Counted from the first letter of the stretch, positions 25,304-34,488 are shown. The stretch: DNA of 64,000 nucleotides from Cytophagales bacterium Alg240-R148 (GCA_900537185.1 LS999831.1:1-64000), one strand, 5' to 3'. A program made the numbers and translations. Notes: generated by a model not told the origin, from the letters alone.

Positions 25304-26220
25304 GGTTGTTGTTTGGTAAGTAACTGAAAGACGTCTTCCATTGTTTTTTCTTCTTGTTTCATTTCAAGAATTGCCGCATTGGCTTGCACCAAGGCTTTGG
25401 ACACCTCTGCTCTTTTGTCCAGACCATTTTCAATTTTTAATTTCCATTGGTTGTGGCCATTGCCCTCCACTTCTAACACACCCTCTATGCCATCAAAAAC
25501 ACTAGATGGCACCGTTTTGTCTACCTCCACGGAAAGTAGAATGTATTGTCCTCCCCCTCCTTTTAATCCATCAATTGTATCGTCGGCCACTATCTTTCCG
25601 TGGTTAATCACCAATACCCTGTCACACAAAGCTTGTACTTCTTGCATAATATGGGTAGAAAAGATCACTGTTTTATTTTTACTAATAGACCGGATGACCT
25701 CCCTAATTTCAACTAGCTGATTTGGGTCCAACCCTGTGGTAGGTTCGTCTAAAATCAAAACTTTTGGGTCATGTAGAATGGCTTGTGCAATTCCTACCCT
25801 TTGTCTAAACCCTTTCGACAATTCTTCAATTTTTTTATTTTGCTCCTTACCCAAACCACAAAGATCCACCATTTCTGCCACTCTTTGTTTTAATTTATTG
25901 CCCCGAAGCCCATAAAGACTGCCTGTAAACTGTAAAGACTCATGGACATACATGTCCAAATACAAAGGATTGTGTTCCGGCAAATACCCAATACACTTTC
26001 TTACCTCTAATGATTGGGTTTGAGTGTCAAAGCCACAAACCCTCAGATCACCAGAACTTTGAGGTAAAAAACAGGTGGCTATCTTCATTGTAGTAGACTT
26101 CCCTGCTCCGTTTGGTCCTAAAAACCCCAAAATCTCTCCCTCTTTTGCTTCAAAGGAGAGGTTATCTACCGCTTTTTGGGTTCCGTATATTTTAGTAAGA
26201 TTGTTTACTATTACTGACAT
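25300..26220 (-). CDS. gldA: GldA, ABC transporter ATP-binding protein
   Basis: A 306-residue ATPase with Walker A GPNGAGKST near residue 37, signature LSKGFRQRVG, and Walker B VLILDEPTTGLDP. The extra C-terminal domain after about residue 215 is usual for GldA/CcmA-type ATPases. The start at 26220 (MSVIVNNLTKIYG) is chosen because a consensus promoter has its -7 element at 26239-26246, so an upstream ATG at 26241 would lie inside the promoter. First gene of gldA-gldF-gldG-DUF4340. Confidence 0.93.
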   Translation of the reverse strand: MSVIVNNLTKIYGTQKAVDNLSFEAKEGEILGFLGPNGAGKSTTMKIATCFLPQSSGDLRVCGFDTQTQSLEVRKCIGYLPEHNPLYLDMYVHESLQFTGSLYGLRGNKLKQRVAEMVDLCGLGKEQNKKIEELSKGFRQRVGIAQAILHDPKVLILDEPTTGLDPNQLVEIREVIRSISKNKTVIFSTHIMQEVQALCDRVLVINHGKIVADDTIDGLKGGGGQYILLSVEVDKTVPSSVFDGIEGVLEVEGNGHNQWKLKIENGLDKRAEVSKALVQANAAILEMKQEEKTMEDVFQLLTKQQP

Positions 26221-26238
26221 ATAGTTTTTCAAAAGCAA

Positions 26239-26269
26239 CAAATCTAATCCTATTGGCCGAGGAAGACAA
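26239..26269 (-). promoter_or_regulatory. Promoter of the gldA operon
   Basis: The minus strand shows TTG (26267-26269), 20 bases, TAGATTTG (26239-26246). Transcription would start about 12 bases before the gldA ATG. Confidence 0.75.
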
Positions 26270-26380
26270 TTATTTTTCGATGAAACAAAAAAAATTCCTT
26301 CTTGTTATAGTATTTCAAAGCTATTTGACTTGTATATTCCATTTACAAATGAAAACGCACTAAGAATTAATAAAATATTT

Positions 26381-27811
26381 ATGATGCATCTTTCCAAAAC
26401 AATTCTCTGTACTGTTTTGTGGATTCCGCTTGCCTTTCTGCATGCTCAAGACATTGAATACGACAAACAACTTGGAGCGGAAGGCGCCAGAACTGTTTTA
26501 ACCCAATACGGCATTGACGATTCAAAAACGTCGGAATATGTAAAAAAAGTAGGAGACAATTTAGCGGGTTCTTTGACCGAACCAATTTTTGAATACCAAT
26601 TTAATATTGCTGATACGCCTGAACCCAATGCTTTCGCTTTGCCCGGTGGTTATGTATATGTTACAAGGGGGCTATTGGCAATGGTCAACACCGAAGATGA
26701 GTTGGCAGGAGTGATGGGACATGAGATAATCCATGCCTACAGGCGCCACTCTATAAAACAAATGAAGAAAAGCATTCTCCCTTCAATTTTAAAAATACCT
26801 GGTAATATCATTGGTGCTTTCAGCCCAAACTTAGGCAGCATTATCAATGCCCCAAGCAATCTATTTATAGCAAATTATAGCCGCAAACATGAAAAAGAAT
26901 CGGATGAACTAGGCGTAGGATTGTCGGCTGCAGCCGGTTATGACCCGTATGCCTTAGCGCCAATTTTAGAAAGACTTTCGGCAGAGGTGGAACTTTTAAC
27001 AGGGCAGGAAGAAAAAAAAGGTTATTTCAGCGACCATCCATATACTCCAGACCGGGTAGATAACATCAACCAAATTGCCGGTTCTGCTAGAAAAGGAACC
27101 GACAATAGAATTGCGCAATCTGACAACGAATTTCTACAACAACTCGATGGCATGTGGTTTGGAGACAACCCTGCTTATGGTACGTTTAATAAAAGTCGCT
27201 TTCTACATCCAACATTAAAAATTGGACTTCAATTCCCGGAAAACTGGAAAACCATTAACTCTGCTCAAGCAGTTGGCGGGTTTTCAAAAGACAATAAGGC
27301 AGTTTTTGTCCTATCCATCCCGCAACAACAAATGAGCCCCGAAGCATACAGTAAATTGGTAATTGAAAAGCTTCAAAAAGAATACAAACTCGAACCAGTT
27401 AAAGCAGAGCCAATTACAATTAATGGACTAAATGGATATACGGTACATTTGTATAAGGAACAAAAAAAACAAGAAAGCATCGGAATCAACTTAACTTGGC
27501 TGGCTTCCGACGGCAATACTTTTCAACTAGCAAGTGCCTATACAGACGACAACCAGGAGGTTACTAAAAAAATTGAGAATAGTTTTTCTGCTTTGTCCAA
27601 TAAAGAAGTTGCCAACATTATAGGGCATCAAATAAAGATCATTGCGCCTAAAGAAGGAGAATCATTGGAAGCCTTGTGCAAAAGAACGCAAAACACCTGG
27701 GATGTACCATTCACCGCAATGGCCAATGGCCTATCCACTTCTCAACCTCTGTCCTCCAAAAGAAAGATTAAAATTTCAGTAGAGAAAAAGTTTATGGTGG
27801 AAGATAAGTAG
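26381..27811 (+). CDS. M48 family metalloprotease, secreted
   Basis: A 476-residue protein with a signal peptide (ILCTVLWIPLAFLHAQ). The M48 site is HEIIH at 114-118, with the third ligand Glu in KHEKESDELG. The domain resembles BepA/LoiP-type periplasmic proteases involved in outer-membrane quality control. A second half (about 270-476) lacks the TPRs of BepA and ends with a short LysM-like or Ig-like segment (APKEGESLEALCKRT). Start may be either of two adjacent ATGs (26381 or 26384). It is divergent from gldA. Confidence 0.88.
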   Translation: MMHLSKTILCTVLWIPLAFLHAQDIEYDKQLGAEGARTVLTQYGIDDSKTSEYVKKVGDNLAGSLTEPIFEYQFNIADTPEPNAFALPGGYVYVTRGLLAMVNTEDELAGVMGHEIIHAYRRHSIKQMKKSILPSILKIPGNIIGAFSPNLGSIINAPSNLFIANYSRKHEKESDELGVGLSAAAGYDPYALAPILERLSAEVELLTGQEEKKGYFSDHPYTPDRVDNINQIAGSARKGTDNRIAQSDNEFLQQLDGMWFGDNPAYGTFNKSRFLHPTLKIGLQFPENWKTINSAQAVGGFSKDNKAVFVLSIPQQQMSPEAYSKLVIEKLQKEYKLEPVKAEPITINGLNGYTVHLYKEQKKQESIGINLTWLASDGNTFQLASAYTDDNQEVTKKIENSFSALSNKEVANIIGHQIKIIAPKEGESLEALCKRTQNTWDVPFTAMANGLSTSQPLSSKRKIKISVEKKFMVEDK

Positions 27812-27913
27812 GGAGATTGATCCAAATGGTGTATTAATTACCAAAGACACAGTTCAAATCACCTGTGTTTTAAGGAATTAGGATTCCATTATCCTGTTTA
27901 TTTATCGTTAATC

Positions 27914-27946
27914 AAAAAAAGAGACGGCCTGGCCGCCTCTTTTTTT
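27914..27946. terminator. Bidirectional terminator between the M48 gene and thrC
   Basis: A long stem AAAAAAAGAG / CTCTTTTTTT with an inner CGG/CCG pairing (one A-C mismatch) lies between convergent genes and ends at the thrC stop codon. Confidence 0.8.
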
Positions 27947-29236
27947 TTACGCTTCTAAGTAGGATTTGAAATCCGCATAATTTTTAGACATTGCAACCAC
28001 CTGTTTTTCTTTGTCCAAAAACTTTTGCAGGCGTTCTGGTATTGCAATACTTTCTTGAATTACCCCATCTACTATATCTTTAAACTTTGCTGGGTGCGCA
28101 GTCTCTAAGAATATACCCTGCCAATCTTTGTTGTTCTTCAAATAATCCTGCAACCCCAAATACCCTACGGCTCCATGCGGGTCCATGACATAATCCCTCG
28201 TACTTTTAACTTGTAACATTGCAGCCTTAGTTTGTTCATCGCTATAACTAAAAGCAGAGATATTTTTTTTCATACCTTCCCAATCTCCTAACAAAGCTTG
28301 CATGCGCGGAAAATTATTTGGTGCGCCAACATCCATCGCATTTGAAATTGTAGCCACGGAAGGAAGCGGCTCGTACTGCCCGGTTTCTAAATAATTAGGA
28401 ACACTTTTGTTGGCATTGGTACTTGCTACAAAGTGGTGTATGGGCAGCCCCATGGTCTTGGCCAACAATCCTGCAGTCAAATTCCCATAATTACCACTTG
28501 GCACCGACACAACCACTTTTTTTGATTTATTTCTTAGTTGTTGGTAGGCGAAAAAATAATACAACGATTGTGGCAACAACCGAGCGATATTTATAGAATT
28601 AGCAGAAGTTAAAAAAAGTTTTTCGTTCAATTCCAAGTCCGAAAAAGCAGTTTTCACCAACCTTTGGCAATCATCAAAATCCCCATCTACCTCAAGGGCC
28701 TCTATGTTGTTACCATTGGTAGTCAGTTGTTGTTCTTGGCTTTTGCTTATTTTTCCCTTAGGATATAAAATTACCACTTCTACTCCTGCTACCTTTAGGA
28801 AACCCTGTGCCACCGCGCTGCCAGTATCACCGGAGGTAGCAACAAGCACTTTAACCTTGCCCGAAGCAGGTCTACATTTTGAAAGACACCTGGCCAAAAA
28901 TCTGGCGCCTACATCTTTAAACGCCAAGGTAGGTCCATGAAACAACTCCAAAGCATATACATCCTGCTCCACTTCTACCAATGGAAAATCAAAATTAATA
29001 GTTTCACTAATAATTTCATTTATGGTTGCATTGTCAAACACCCCTCTCAAATAGGGTTCCAAAACTGCAAAGCCAATCTCTTCCTTACTTTTGGCTTCAA
29101 TGTTATTAAAAAAATCCGCTGGCAATACGGGAACTGTTTTGGGCATATAAACCCCTTGGTCTGTAGCCAAACCCTTAAGAACAGCCCGGTCAAAAGACAA
29201 TTCTTCTGCCTTTTTATTAGTACTATAAAACTTCAT
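27947..29236 (-). CDS. thrC: Threonine synthase
   Basis: A 429-residue PLP enzyme that converts O-phosphohomoserine to threonine. The PLP lysine lies in HGPTLAFKDVGARF, and the phosphate loop in VATSGDTGSAVAQGF. The N terminus (FYSTNKKAEELSFDRAVLKGLATDQGVYMP) is the typical beginning of the ThrC type I family. Last gene of thrA-thrB-thrC, 8 bases after thrB, ending in a terminator. Confidence 0.96.
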   Translation of the reverse strand: MKFYSTNKKAEELSFDRAVLKGLATDQGVYMPKTVPVLPADFFNNIEAKSKEEIGFAVLEPYLRGVFDNATINEIISETINFDFPLVEVEQDVYALELFHGPTLAFKDVGARFLARCLSKCRPASGKVKVLVATSGDTGSAVAQGFLKVAGVEVVILYPKGKISKSQEQQLTTNGNNIEALEVDGDFDDCQRLVKTAFSDLELNEKLFLTSANSINIARLLPQSLYYFFAYQQLRNKSKKVVVSVPSGNYGNLTAGLLAKTMGLPIHHFVASTNANKSVPNYLETGQYEPLPSVATISNAMDVGAPNNFPRMQALLGDWEGMKKNISAFSYSDEQTKAAMLQVKSTRDYVMDPHGAVGYLGLQDYLKNNKDWQGIFLETAHPAKFKDIVDGVIQESIAIPERLQKFLDKEKQVVAMSKNYADFKSYLEA

Positions 29237-29244
29237 ATCTTTAA

Positions 29245-30168
29245 CTAAAGGAGCGTCACCCCACTTTGATTTACTTTTGAAACAATTATTTCATACGGAA
29301 TCTCAACAGATTCATAAGCCTCTTCAATAGACTTTTTAACCACCTTTGCTGCTGCACTTCCTTTGCAAAGAGCAAAAATGGAAGGCCCACTACCCGATAT
29401 GGAACAACCCAAAGCACCAGCTTGTAATGCTGCTAACTTAACATCCTGAAAACCGGGAATTAAAAGAGATCTATTTGGCTCAACAATTACATCTTCTAAA
29501 GACCGGCCAATCAAGTCGTAATCCTCCTGGTACAACCCACTGACCAACCCAGCTAGATTACCCCATTGGGTTACCGCGTCCTTCACCGATACTTGCGACC
29601 TTAAAATTTCTCTTGCATCTTGGGTTTTGATTTCAATTTGTGGGTGGATCACCACACAATGCAATGCTTCTGGTGTATGCAATTTTACAACATCTAATGG
29701 ACTGTAACTTCTTACCAGGGCAATACCACCCAAGAGTCCAGGAGCAATATTATCAGCATGGGGCACTCCCGAAGCCAAGCGCTCTCCTTCCATGGCAAAT
29801 GGAATTAATTCCTGTCTGCTATAGGGGTTACCCAACAATGCATTTACTGCAACAACAGCACCAGCTGCACTTGCCGCACTCGAACCAATACCACTGCCTG
29901 GTTTTATCTTTTTTTGGATTTCGATTTCAAAACCGAAGTCCTGGTCATGGATTTCTGGAATGGCCATTGCGGCCACACCTGCTACATTCTTATCAGCCTC
30001 GAGTGGAAGGTTTTTTGCACCTTCCACTCTGGTAATACGCACACCAGGCTGATTAACTTTTTTCACGGTCATTACATCCCCGGCTCCGTCTAGAGCCAGT
30101 CCCAAAACATCAAACCCACAAGCCAAATTGGCGATGGTGGCTGGACAAAAAACTTTAACTTCTTCCAT
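29245..30168 (-). CDS. thrB: Homoserine kinase
   Basis: A 307-residue GHMP kinase that phosphorylates homoserine. It has the ATP-binding motif PGSGIGSSAASAAGAV (about 91-106) and the C-terminal GHMP motif GCSISGSGPSIFAL. It begins 2 bases after the thrA stop and is followed 8 bases later by thrC, so the three enzymes from aspartate to threonine form one transcription unit. Confidence 0.96.
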   Translation of the reverse strand: MEEVKVFCPATIANLACGFDVLGLALDGAGDVMTVKKVNQPGVRITRVEGAKNLPLEADKNVAGVAAMAIPEIHDQDFGFEIEIQKKIKPGSGIGSSAASAAGAVVAVNALLGNPYSRQELIPFAMEGERLASGVPHADNIAPGLLGGIALVRSYSPLDVVKLHTPEALHCVVIHPQIEIKTQDAREILRSQVSVKDAVTQWGNLAGLVSGLYQEDYDLIGRSLEDVIVEPNRSLLIPGFQDVKLAALQAGALGCSISGSGPSIFALCKGSAAAKVVKKSIEEAYESVEIPYEIIVSKVNQSGVTLL

Positions 30169-30170
30169 AT

Positions 30171-32624
30171 CTATATAAGTGAATTGGCGGCTCTCATAAT
30201 ATCTGCAAACACACCAGAGGCTGTTACCTCTGCCCCTGCACCTGCACCCTTTACAGCCAACGGTTGCTCTTTGTACCGATCCGTGTTAATCAAAACAATA
30301 TTGTCTTTCCCGTCTAAATGAAAAAATGGATGGGCACTGTCTATCGATTGTAAGGCCACTTCTGCCTTCCCATTTTCAAAAGAAGCTACTACTTTTAATT
30401 TCTCCCCTTTTTCATCTGCTCTTTTTCTCAATTCAGAAAAATGACTTTCGTTGTCCTGCACTGCTTCCATAAACGCTTCGACAGAACCCGCAGCATCACA
30501 AGCAGCTGGCATGAAGCTTTTGGATTTAACCGCTTCCATTTCCAATTCTTCTCCAGCCTCCCTTGCCAAAATCAATATTTTTCGCATAACATCCGTTCCG
30601 CTTAAATCAATTCTCGGGTCAGGTTCGGTATACCCCTCTTCTTTCGCTTTTAAAACAACATCATAAAATGAATTGGCTGCATTGTACTCGTTGAAAATGA
30701 AATTCAAACTACCGCTTAAGACCGCTTGAATTTTTATAACTCGGTCCCCGCTTTTCACCAAATCGTTTAAAGTATGTATAATAGGCAAACCTGCCCCTAC
30801 ATTGGTTTCATAATAAAACTCGGCATTGTTTCTTTTTGCCAAATCTTTTAAATTTAAATACCTACTGTACTTACTAGAAGCAGCAATTTTATTCGGTGTA
30901 ACAATGGACATACTGGCCTTCAGAATAGCTTCGTATACGTCCGAAACAACACTGCTCGCCGTATTATCTACCACAATGCTGTTCCTTAGGTTCAGCGCTC
31001 TTGCTTCTTGCACAAAATTAAGCGGGTCATTAGAATTTTCACTTTTCAATTTGGATTCCCAGTCGTTCAAATCAACTCCAAAAGCATCCAAATACATGCT
31101 TTTACTATTGGCCAAACCTGCCACCTTCAAATTCAGGTTGTATTTACTCAACAAGAATTGGTGCTGGCTTTTTAGTTGTTGGATCAAAGCTTTTCCTACC
31201 AGGCCAACGCCAATAATAAATAGGTGGATGGTTTTGATGTGCGACAAAAAGAAGCTTTCGTGTAATACATTAAGCGCCTTTTTTTCATCTTTTGCTTCGA
31301 TGACAACAGAAATATTTCTTTCGGACGACCCTTGTGCGATGGCATGAATGTTTACAGCATTTTGCCCTAAAGCGCTAAAAACTTTTCCAGCAATCCCTGG
31401 ACGGTGTTTCATTTTGTCGCCAACGATGGCCACTATTGCCAATTCTTTTTGAACATCTACCGGCCGCACCTTACCCAGGTCCAACTCATATTTAAATTCT
31501 TTTTCAATACTCTTTACAGCCGTTTTTACTTCACTTTCATTGATAGCCACCGTAATACTATGCTCAGAAGATGCCTGTGTTATTAAAATAACATTGACTT
31601 CCTTTTTAGACAAAGCAAAAAACAACCTCCTAGCAAAACCCGGAATCCCTACCATACCAGAGCCAGTCAAACTCAGCAAAGCTATTTTATCTATACTAGA
31701 CAATCCTCGAACATCTTGTCCGTTGGCACCAGTTTCATTGGAAATAACGGTTCCCTCGTGTTTTGGATCAAAAGTGTTTTTGATTAAAACAGGGATGTCG
31801 GATTTTAGAACGGGGTGAATAGTAGGAGGGTATATTACTTTTGCTCCAAAATGGGACAACTCCATTGCTTCTTCATAAGAAATACTCTGTATGGGCATGA
31901 CGCCATCCACCACTCTTGGGTCTGAAGTCATAATTCCGCTAACATCCGTCCAGATTTCTAATGCATCTGCTTCAAGTGCTGCCGATAATATAGAGGCTGT
32001 ATAATCCGAGCCTCCCCTTCCAAGCGTAGTAGTATCGTTGTTTTCATTGCTTGCGATGAACCCTGGTAATAGCGCCACGCCCTCAAATCCCAGAAAGCGT
32101 TCCTTTATAAGTTGGTTACTGGATTCAAAATTGACATTGGCACTGGTATAATTATCATCTGTTTTAATTATCGTTCTGGAATCAATCCATTCACATGGTA
32201 TCCCACTGAATACAAAAACATTGGACACAATTAAGGAAGACAAACGCTCCCCAAAACTCAACAACCTATCTTTTGTCTTTTTGGTTAGTTCCTTTGTCAA
32301 AAACACGCCACGTGCAATATCTTCCAATTCGTTCAGCAGAATTTTTACTTGCCCCAAAATTTTACTTTGGTTGACCGGTTTAACCAATAACTGCACTTCT
32401 TCGATGTGCCTGGTTTCAATTGCCTTTAGTAAAAGTAAGTAAGCCTCGTCTCCTGAAGCAGCTTTTTTACCTACAATTTCCAGTTGGTCTGTAATGCCTT
32501 TTAGAGCAGAAACTACTACTGCAACAGCTTTATTTTCGGAATGTTTGTGCTGAACGATGTCAACAACTTTTGAGATGGCCTCAGCATTTCCTACTGAAGT
32601 TCCACCAAATTTGAGTACCCTCAT
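30171..32624 (-). CDS. thrA: Bifunctional aspartate kinase / homoserine dehydrogenase I
   Basis: An 817-residue fusion. The aspartate kinase part begins MRVLKFGGTSVGNAEAI (substrate and ATP site), with TLGRGGSDYTASIL near 200. A regulatory region with two ACT domains (about 310-460) probably binds threonine. The homoserine dehydrogenase part starts with the dinucleotide motif FIIGVGLVGKALIQQL (about 467-482). It catalyses the first and third steps of the aspartate pathway. Its 5' leader (32625-32840) encodes a Thr/Ile-rich peptide and a terminator-like structure, indicating attenuation. Confidence 0.96.
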   Translation of the reverse strand: MRVLKFGGTSVGNAEAISKVVDIVQHKHSENKAVAVVVSALKGITDQLEIVGKKAASGDEAYLLLLKAIETRHIEEVQLLVKPVNQSKILGQVKILLNELEDIARGVFLTKELTKKTKDRLLSFGERLSSLIVSNVFVFSGIPCEWIDSRTIIKTDDNYTSANVNFESSNQLIKERFLGFEGVALLPGFIASNENNDTTTLGRGGSDYTASILSAALEADALEIWTDVSGIMTSDPRVVDGVMPIQSISYEEAMELSHFGAKVIYPPTIHPVLKSDIPVLIKNTFDPKHEGTVISNETGANGQDVRGLSSIDKIALLSLTGSGMVGIPGFARRLFFALSKKEVNVILITQASSEHSITVAINESEVKTAVKSIEKEFKYELDLGKVRPVDVQKELAIVAIVGDKMKHRPGIAGKVFSALGQNAVNIHAIAQGSSERNISVVIEAKDEKKALNVLHESFFLSHIKTIHLFIIGVGLVGKALIQQLKSQHQFLLSKYNLNLKVAGLANSKSMYLDAFGVDLNDWESKLKSENSNDPLNFVQEARALNLRNSIVVDNTASSVVSDVYEAILKASMSIVTPNKIAASSKYSRYLNLKDLAKRNNAEFYYETNVGAGLPIIHTLNDLVKSGDRVIKIQAVLSGSLNFIFNEYNAANSFYDVVLKAKEEGYTEPDPRIDLSGTDVMRKILILAREAGEELEMEAVKSKSFMPAACDAAGSVEAFMEAVQDNESHFSELRKRADEKGEKLKVVASFENGKAEVALQSIDSAHPFFHLDGKDNIVLINTDRYKEQPLAVKGAGAGAEVTASGVFADIMRAANSLI

Positions 32625-32669
32625 TTTTTACTCAGATTAAAAATTTAAATTTATACCAGGTTATCGGAC

Positions 32670-32722
32670 AAAAACTATTACGCGGACAATATGTAAGACA
32701 GAACCCCCTACGGGGTAATAGT
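32670..32722 (-). terminator. Probable attenuator (terminator-like structure) in the thr leader
   Basis: In the leader RNA, ACTATTAC (32722 to 32715) can pair with GTAATAGT (32681 to 32674), which runs straight into a U-tract (32674-32670). The loop holds a second hairpin, ACCCC/GGGGT, over the leader stop codon. The 5' arm lies in Thr/Ile codons 38-40 of the leader peptide, and an identical 8-base copy occurs at 32730-32737 (codons 33-35). The stem is AU-rich, so its strength needs folding calculations. Confidence 0.65.
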
Positions 32723-32833
32723 AATAATGGTAATAGTAATAATAGAAGTAATTGCCAAAGCAATAGTCATCGCCTGAATAGCTTGGGTGCTATCGGTTGA
32801 AAGAATGGCGATATGAGATAAAATCTTCTTCAT
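32708..32833 (-). CDS. thrL: thr operon leader peptide, Thr/Ile-rich
   Basis: A 41-codon frame starts with ATG at 32833 (MKKILSHIAILSTDSTQ) and ends with TAG at 32710-32708. It contains 8 Thr and 12 Ile; residues 28-40 read ITSIITITIITIT, that is 12 Thr/Ile in 13 codons. Its stop is 83 bases upstream of thrA. Thr and Ile are the two amino acids controlling the E. coli thr operon through its own ThrL, so this is very probably a leader peptide whose translation senses charged tRNA-Thr and tRNA-Ile. The peptide itself need not have another function. Confidence 0.85.
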   Translation of the reverse strand: MKKILSHIAILSTDSTQAIQAMTIALAITSIITITIITITP

Positions 32834-32846
32834 TGATTTACTGATG

Positions 32847-32877
32847 CAATACTAGTGACATTATATATAAGTTCCAA
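32847..32877 (-). promoter_or_regulatory. Promoter of the thr operon
   Basis: The minus strand shows TTGG (32874-32877), 19 bases, TAGTATTG (32847-32854), one mismatch to TAnnTTTG. Transcription would begin about 7 bases before the leader peptide ATG. Confidence 0.6.
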
Positions 32878-33307
32878 TGGTACCACATTATATTTTGAAT
32901 AAATTAATTAATTCGGATTTTCATTGCGGATTTTACGAAAAAAACAATCTAATATTTCATATAATACAATATCACCAAGGTTGCGGATTGTAAAAACACT
33001 CCTAGTAAAAGCACCCTTACGGTCGAAAGTTTAAAAGGTTATGCTTTTATCAAAAAAAATTGATTTATTTTTTGGTTAATAAAATATTAAGCTATATATT
33101 TAATCTCTACGCAAAACTTTCCCCTCTACGTAATATTTTCATAAAAGTTATCTGTACATAATTTGTACAATCACCCTTCGTTTTCGAACGTTCCTTCATA
33201 CCCACCAACACTATAAACACCTGAAAAACAAGTAGTTACATCTTTGGCATGCCTGTTGTATAATGAGTAATCGGTCAAATAATTCTCAAAATTAAAACAA
33301 CAATATT
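32878..33307. other. AT-rich intergenic region between the thr promoter and a secreted protein gene
   Basis: No gene is apparent. Visible structures are a direct repeat TTGCGGATT (32924-32932 and 32981-32989), an 8-base inverted repeat TAAAAGCA / TGCTTTTA (33006-33049), and TGTACA-5-TGTACA (33153-33169), which could be an operator. CATCTTTG at 33239-33246 is a weak -7 match for the downstream gene. Confidence 0.45.
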
Positions 33308-33934
33308 ATGAAAAAGATAACAACAACAATTACTGCAGCTGCCATGTGTTTCGTAATGCTTTTCAGCACTTCTACTGTTTTTGCCGCAAACAACAACAAT
33401 ACAGAGGACATTATAGTAGAAGAAACTACGGCAGTAAAATATTCTATCAACCCATTAAGCGAAGTAGAAACAGTGGCATTTGGGTTAATGTTAAAAGAGA
33501 AGGGAAATGTTAAAATAAACATCCTTAACATGAACGGCGATGTGTTGCACACATTTAAACAATCCAAAACGGAAGGCTTCATGGGCCAATTCAACTTAAA
33601 AGCGCTTGGAGAGAAAGAATATGTTTTTGAAATTACTGCTAATGGACAAACTTTTAAGGAAAAAGTAAGTTTCAAAAAACAAGACAACACCGAATTAAAC
33701 GCTTACATATCAGATGCCGAGGCTTCTAAAGTTAAACTTTCATTTTTTGAGCCAGAAGGTTCTGTATACTTAAAAGTAAAGAATACCGATGGAGAAGTTA
33801 TTTACAGCAACAAGTTAAGCGAAAAATACAGCTACTCTGGAATCGTTAACCTTGAAGAATTAAAGAAAGGATCTTACACAATTGAGTTAATAAATGGAGA
33901 AAAAACCATGTCAAAAGCTGTAATTGTAGGATAA
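33308..33934 (+). CDS. Secreted protein with two beta-sandwich modules resembling T9SS C-terminal domains
   Basis: A 208-residue protein with a signal peptide (cleaved near VFAA-N, about residue 26). Two similar modules follow: residues about 62-120 (NVKINILNMNGDVLHTF ... EYVFEITANGQTFKEKV) and about 145-208 (SVYLKVKNTDGEVIYSN ... GSYTIELINGEKTMSKAVIVG). Both resemble type A T9SS sorting domains or DUF3244-like beta-sandwiches; the second is at the very C terminus. I do not recognise a specific family. It is monocistronic and ends at a strong terminator. It may be a small cell-surface or periplasmic protein. Confidence 0.75.
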   Translation: MKKITTTITAAAMCFVMLFSTSTVFAANNNNTEDIIVEETTAVKYSINPLSEVETVAFGLMLKEKGNVKINILNMNGDVLHTFKQSKTEGFMGQFNLKALGEKEYVFEITANGQTFKEKVSFKKQDNTELNAYISDAEASKVKLSFFEPEGSVYLKVKNTDGEVIYSNKLSEKYSYSGIVNLEELKKGSYTIELINGEKTMSKAVIVG

Positions 33935-33952
33935 AACATTTTTATAACAACA

Positions 33953-33980
33953 AAAAAAAGGGGCTAATGCCCCTTTTTTT
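33953..33980. terminator. Bidirectional terminator
   Basis: A stem of A-run plus GGGGC, a 4-base loop TAAT, then GCCCC and T7 separates convergent genes. The stop of the leftward lipoprotein gene lies in its T-run. Confidence 0.9.
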
Positions 33981-34488
33981 ATTTTTTCTTTACGCTTATT
34001 ATTTCACTTTCCTCGTTAAAAAGTAAAACATAACGGTCGGTCCCAATCATTCTTTTTCCTACTTCTACCTCGTATGCAATGGCATTGACCGTTTGAAATA
34101 GTTTGATTTTTCCTACCGTCCAGTTGGAATAATCACTTGCACTTAGCGCATCTCTAATTCGATCAGGGAGGTTTTCTGGTGGTAGCTTCACCTCTGAAGT
34201 GATCCATTTTCCTCGAGTGGAAAAAAACACTTCATAAAAGTTACCTTCCAATTCAAACTTGATTTTTATTCTAGAATCCACAACAGTAGATATAAAATCC
34301 CCACTTCTATTGGGGTACATCAAACCCAAACAATAATTGATGCGAGCTTCAGCTGTTGGGAAATCACTTTTTTTACTTTTACAAATTTCAACACTTTCGG
34401 CGCTAATAGGGTCTCCTACCTTTTGTTCGTTACAACCAACAAAAAGGTACAAAGAAAAAACAAGCAGCAAAGTGTCTCTGGTTTTCAT
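33979..34488 (-). CDS. Lipoprotein with PepSY-like domain
   Basis: A 169-residue protein with a lipobox (FVGC, lipidated Cys19). The mature part looks like two PepSY/BLIP-like units: GDFISTVVDSRIKIKFELEGNFYEVFFS and IRDALSASDYSNWTVGKIKLFQT ... AYEVEVGKR. Proteins of this type are periplasmic or outer-membrane lipoproteins of unknown role, sometimes peptidase inhibitors. Its ATG overlaps the murA stop (ATGA), tying it to cell-wall synthesis genes by context only. Confidence 0.75.
   Translation of the reverse strand: MKTRDTLLLVFSLYLFVGCNEQKVGDPISAESVEICKSKKSDFPTAEARINYCLGLMYPNRSGDFISTVVDSRIKIKFELEGNFYEVFFSTRGKWITSEVKLPPENLPDRIRDALSASDYSNWTVGKIKLFQTVNAIAYEVEVGKRMIGTDRYVLLFNEESEIISVKKK

Noticed and set aside
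26221-26241. Upstream ATG for gldA.
   Set aside because: It falls inside the predicted -7 element of the gldA promoter.
29640-30035. A 131-codon frame on the plus strand opposite thrB.
   Set aside because: A shadow of thrB with no motif; thrB is certain in the other strand.
32924-32989. Direct repeat TTGCGGATT upstream of the thr promoter.
   Set aside because: Only two copies of nine bases without regular spacing to a promoter; not enough for an operator call.
33292-33690. A 132-codon frame opposite the secreted two-module protein.
   Set aside because: It looks like a membrane protein only because of the antisense of a signal peptide and beta strands; the forward frame has a real signal peptide and terminator.
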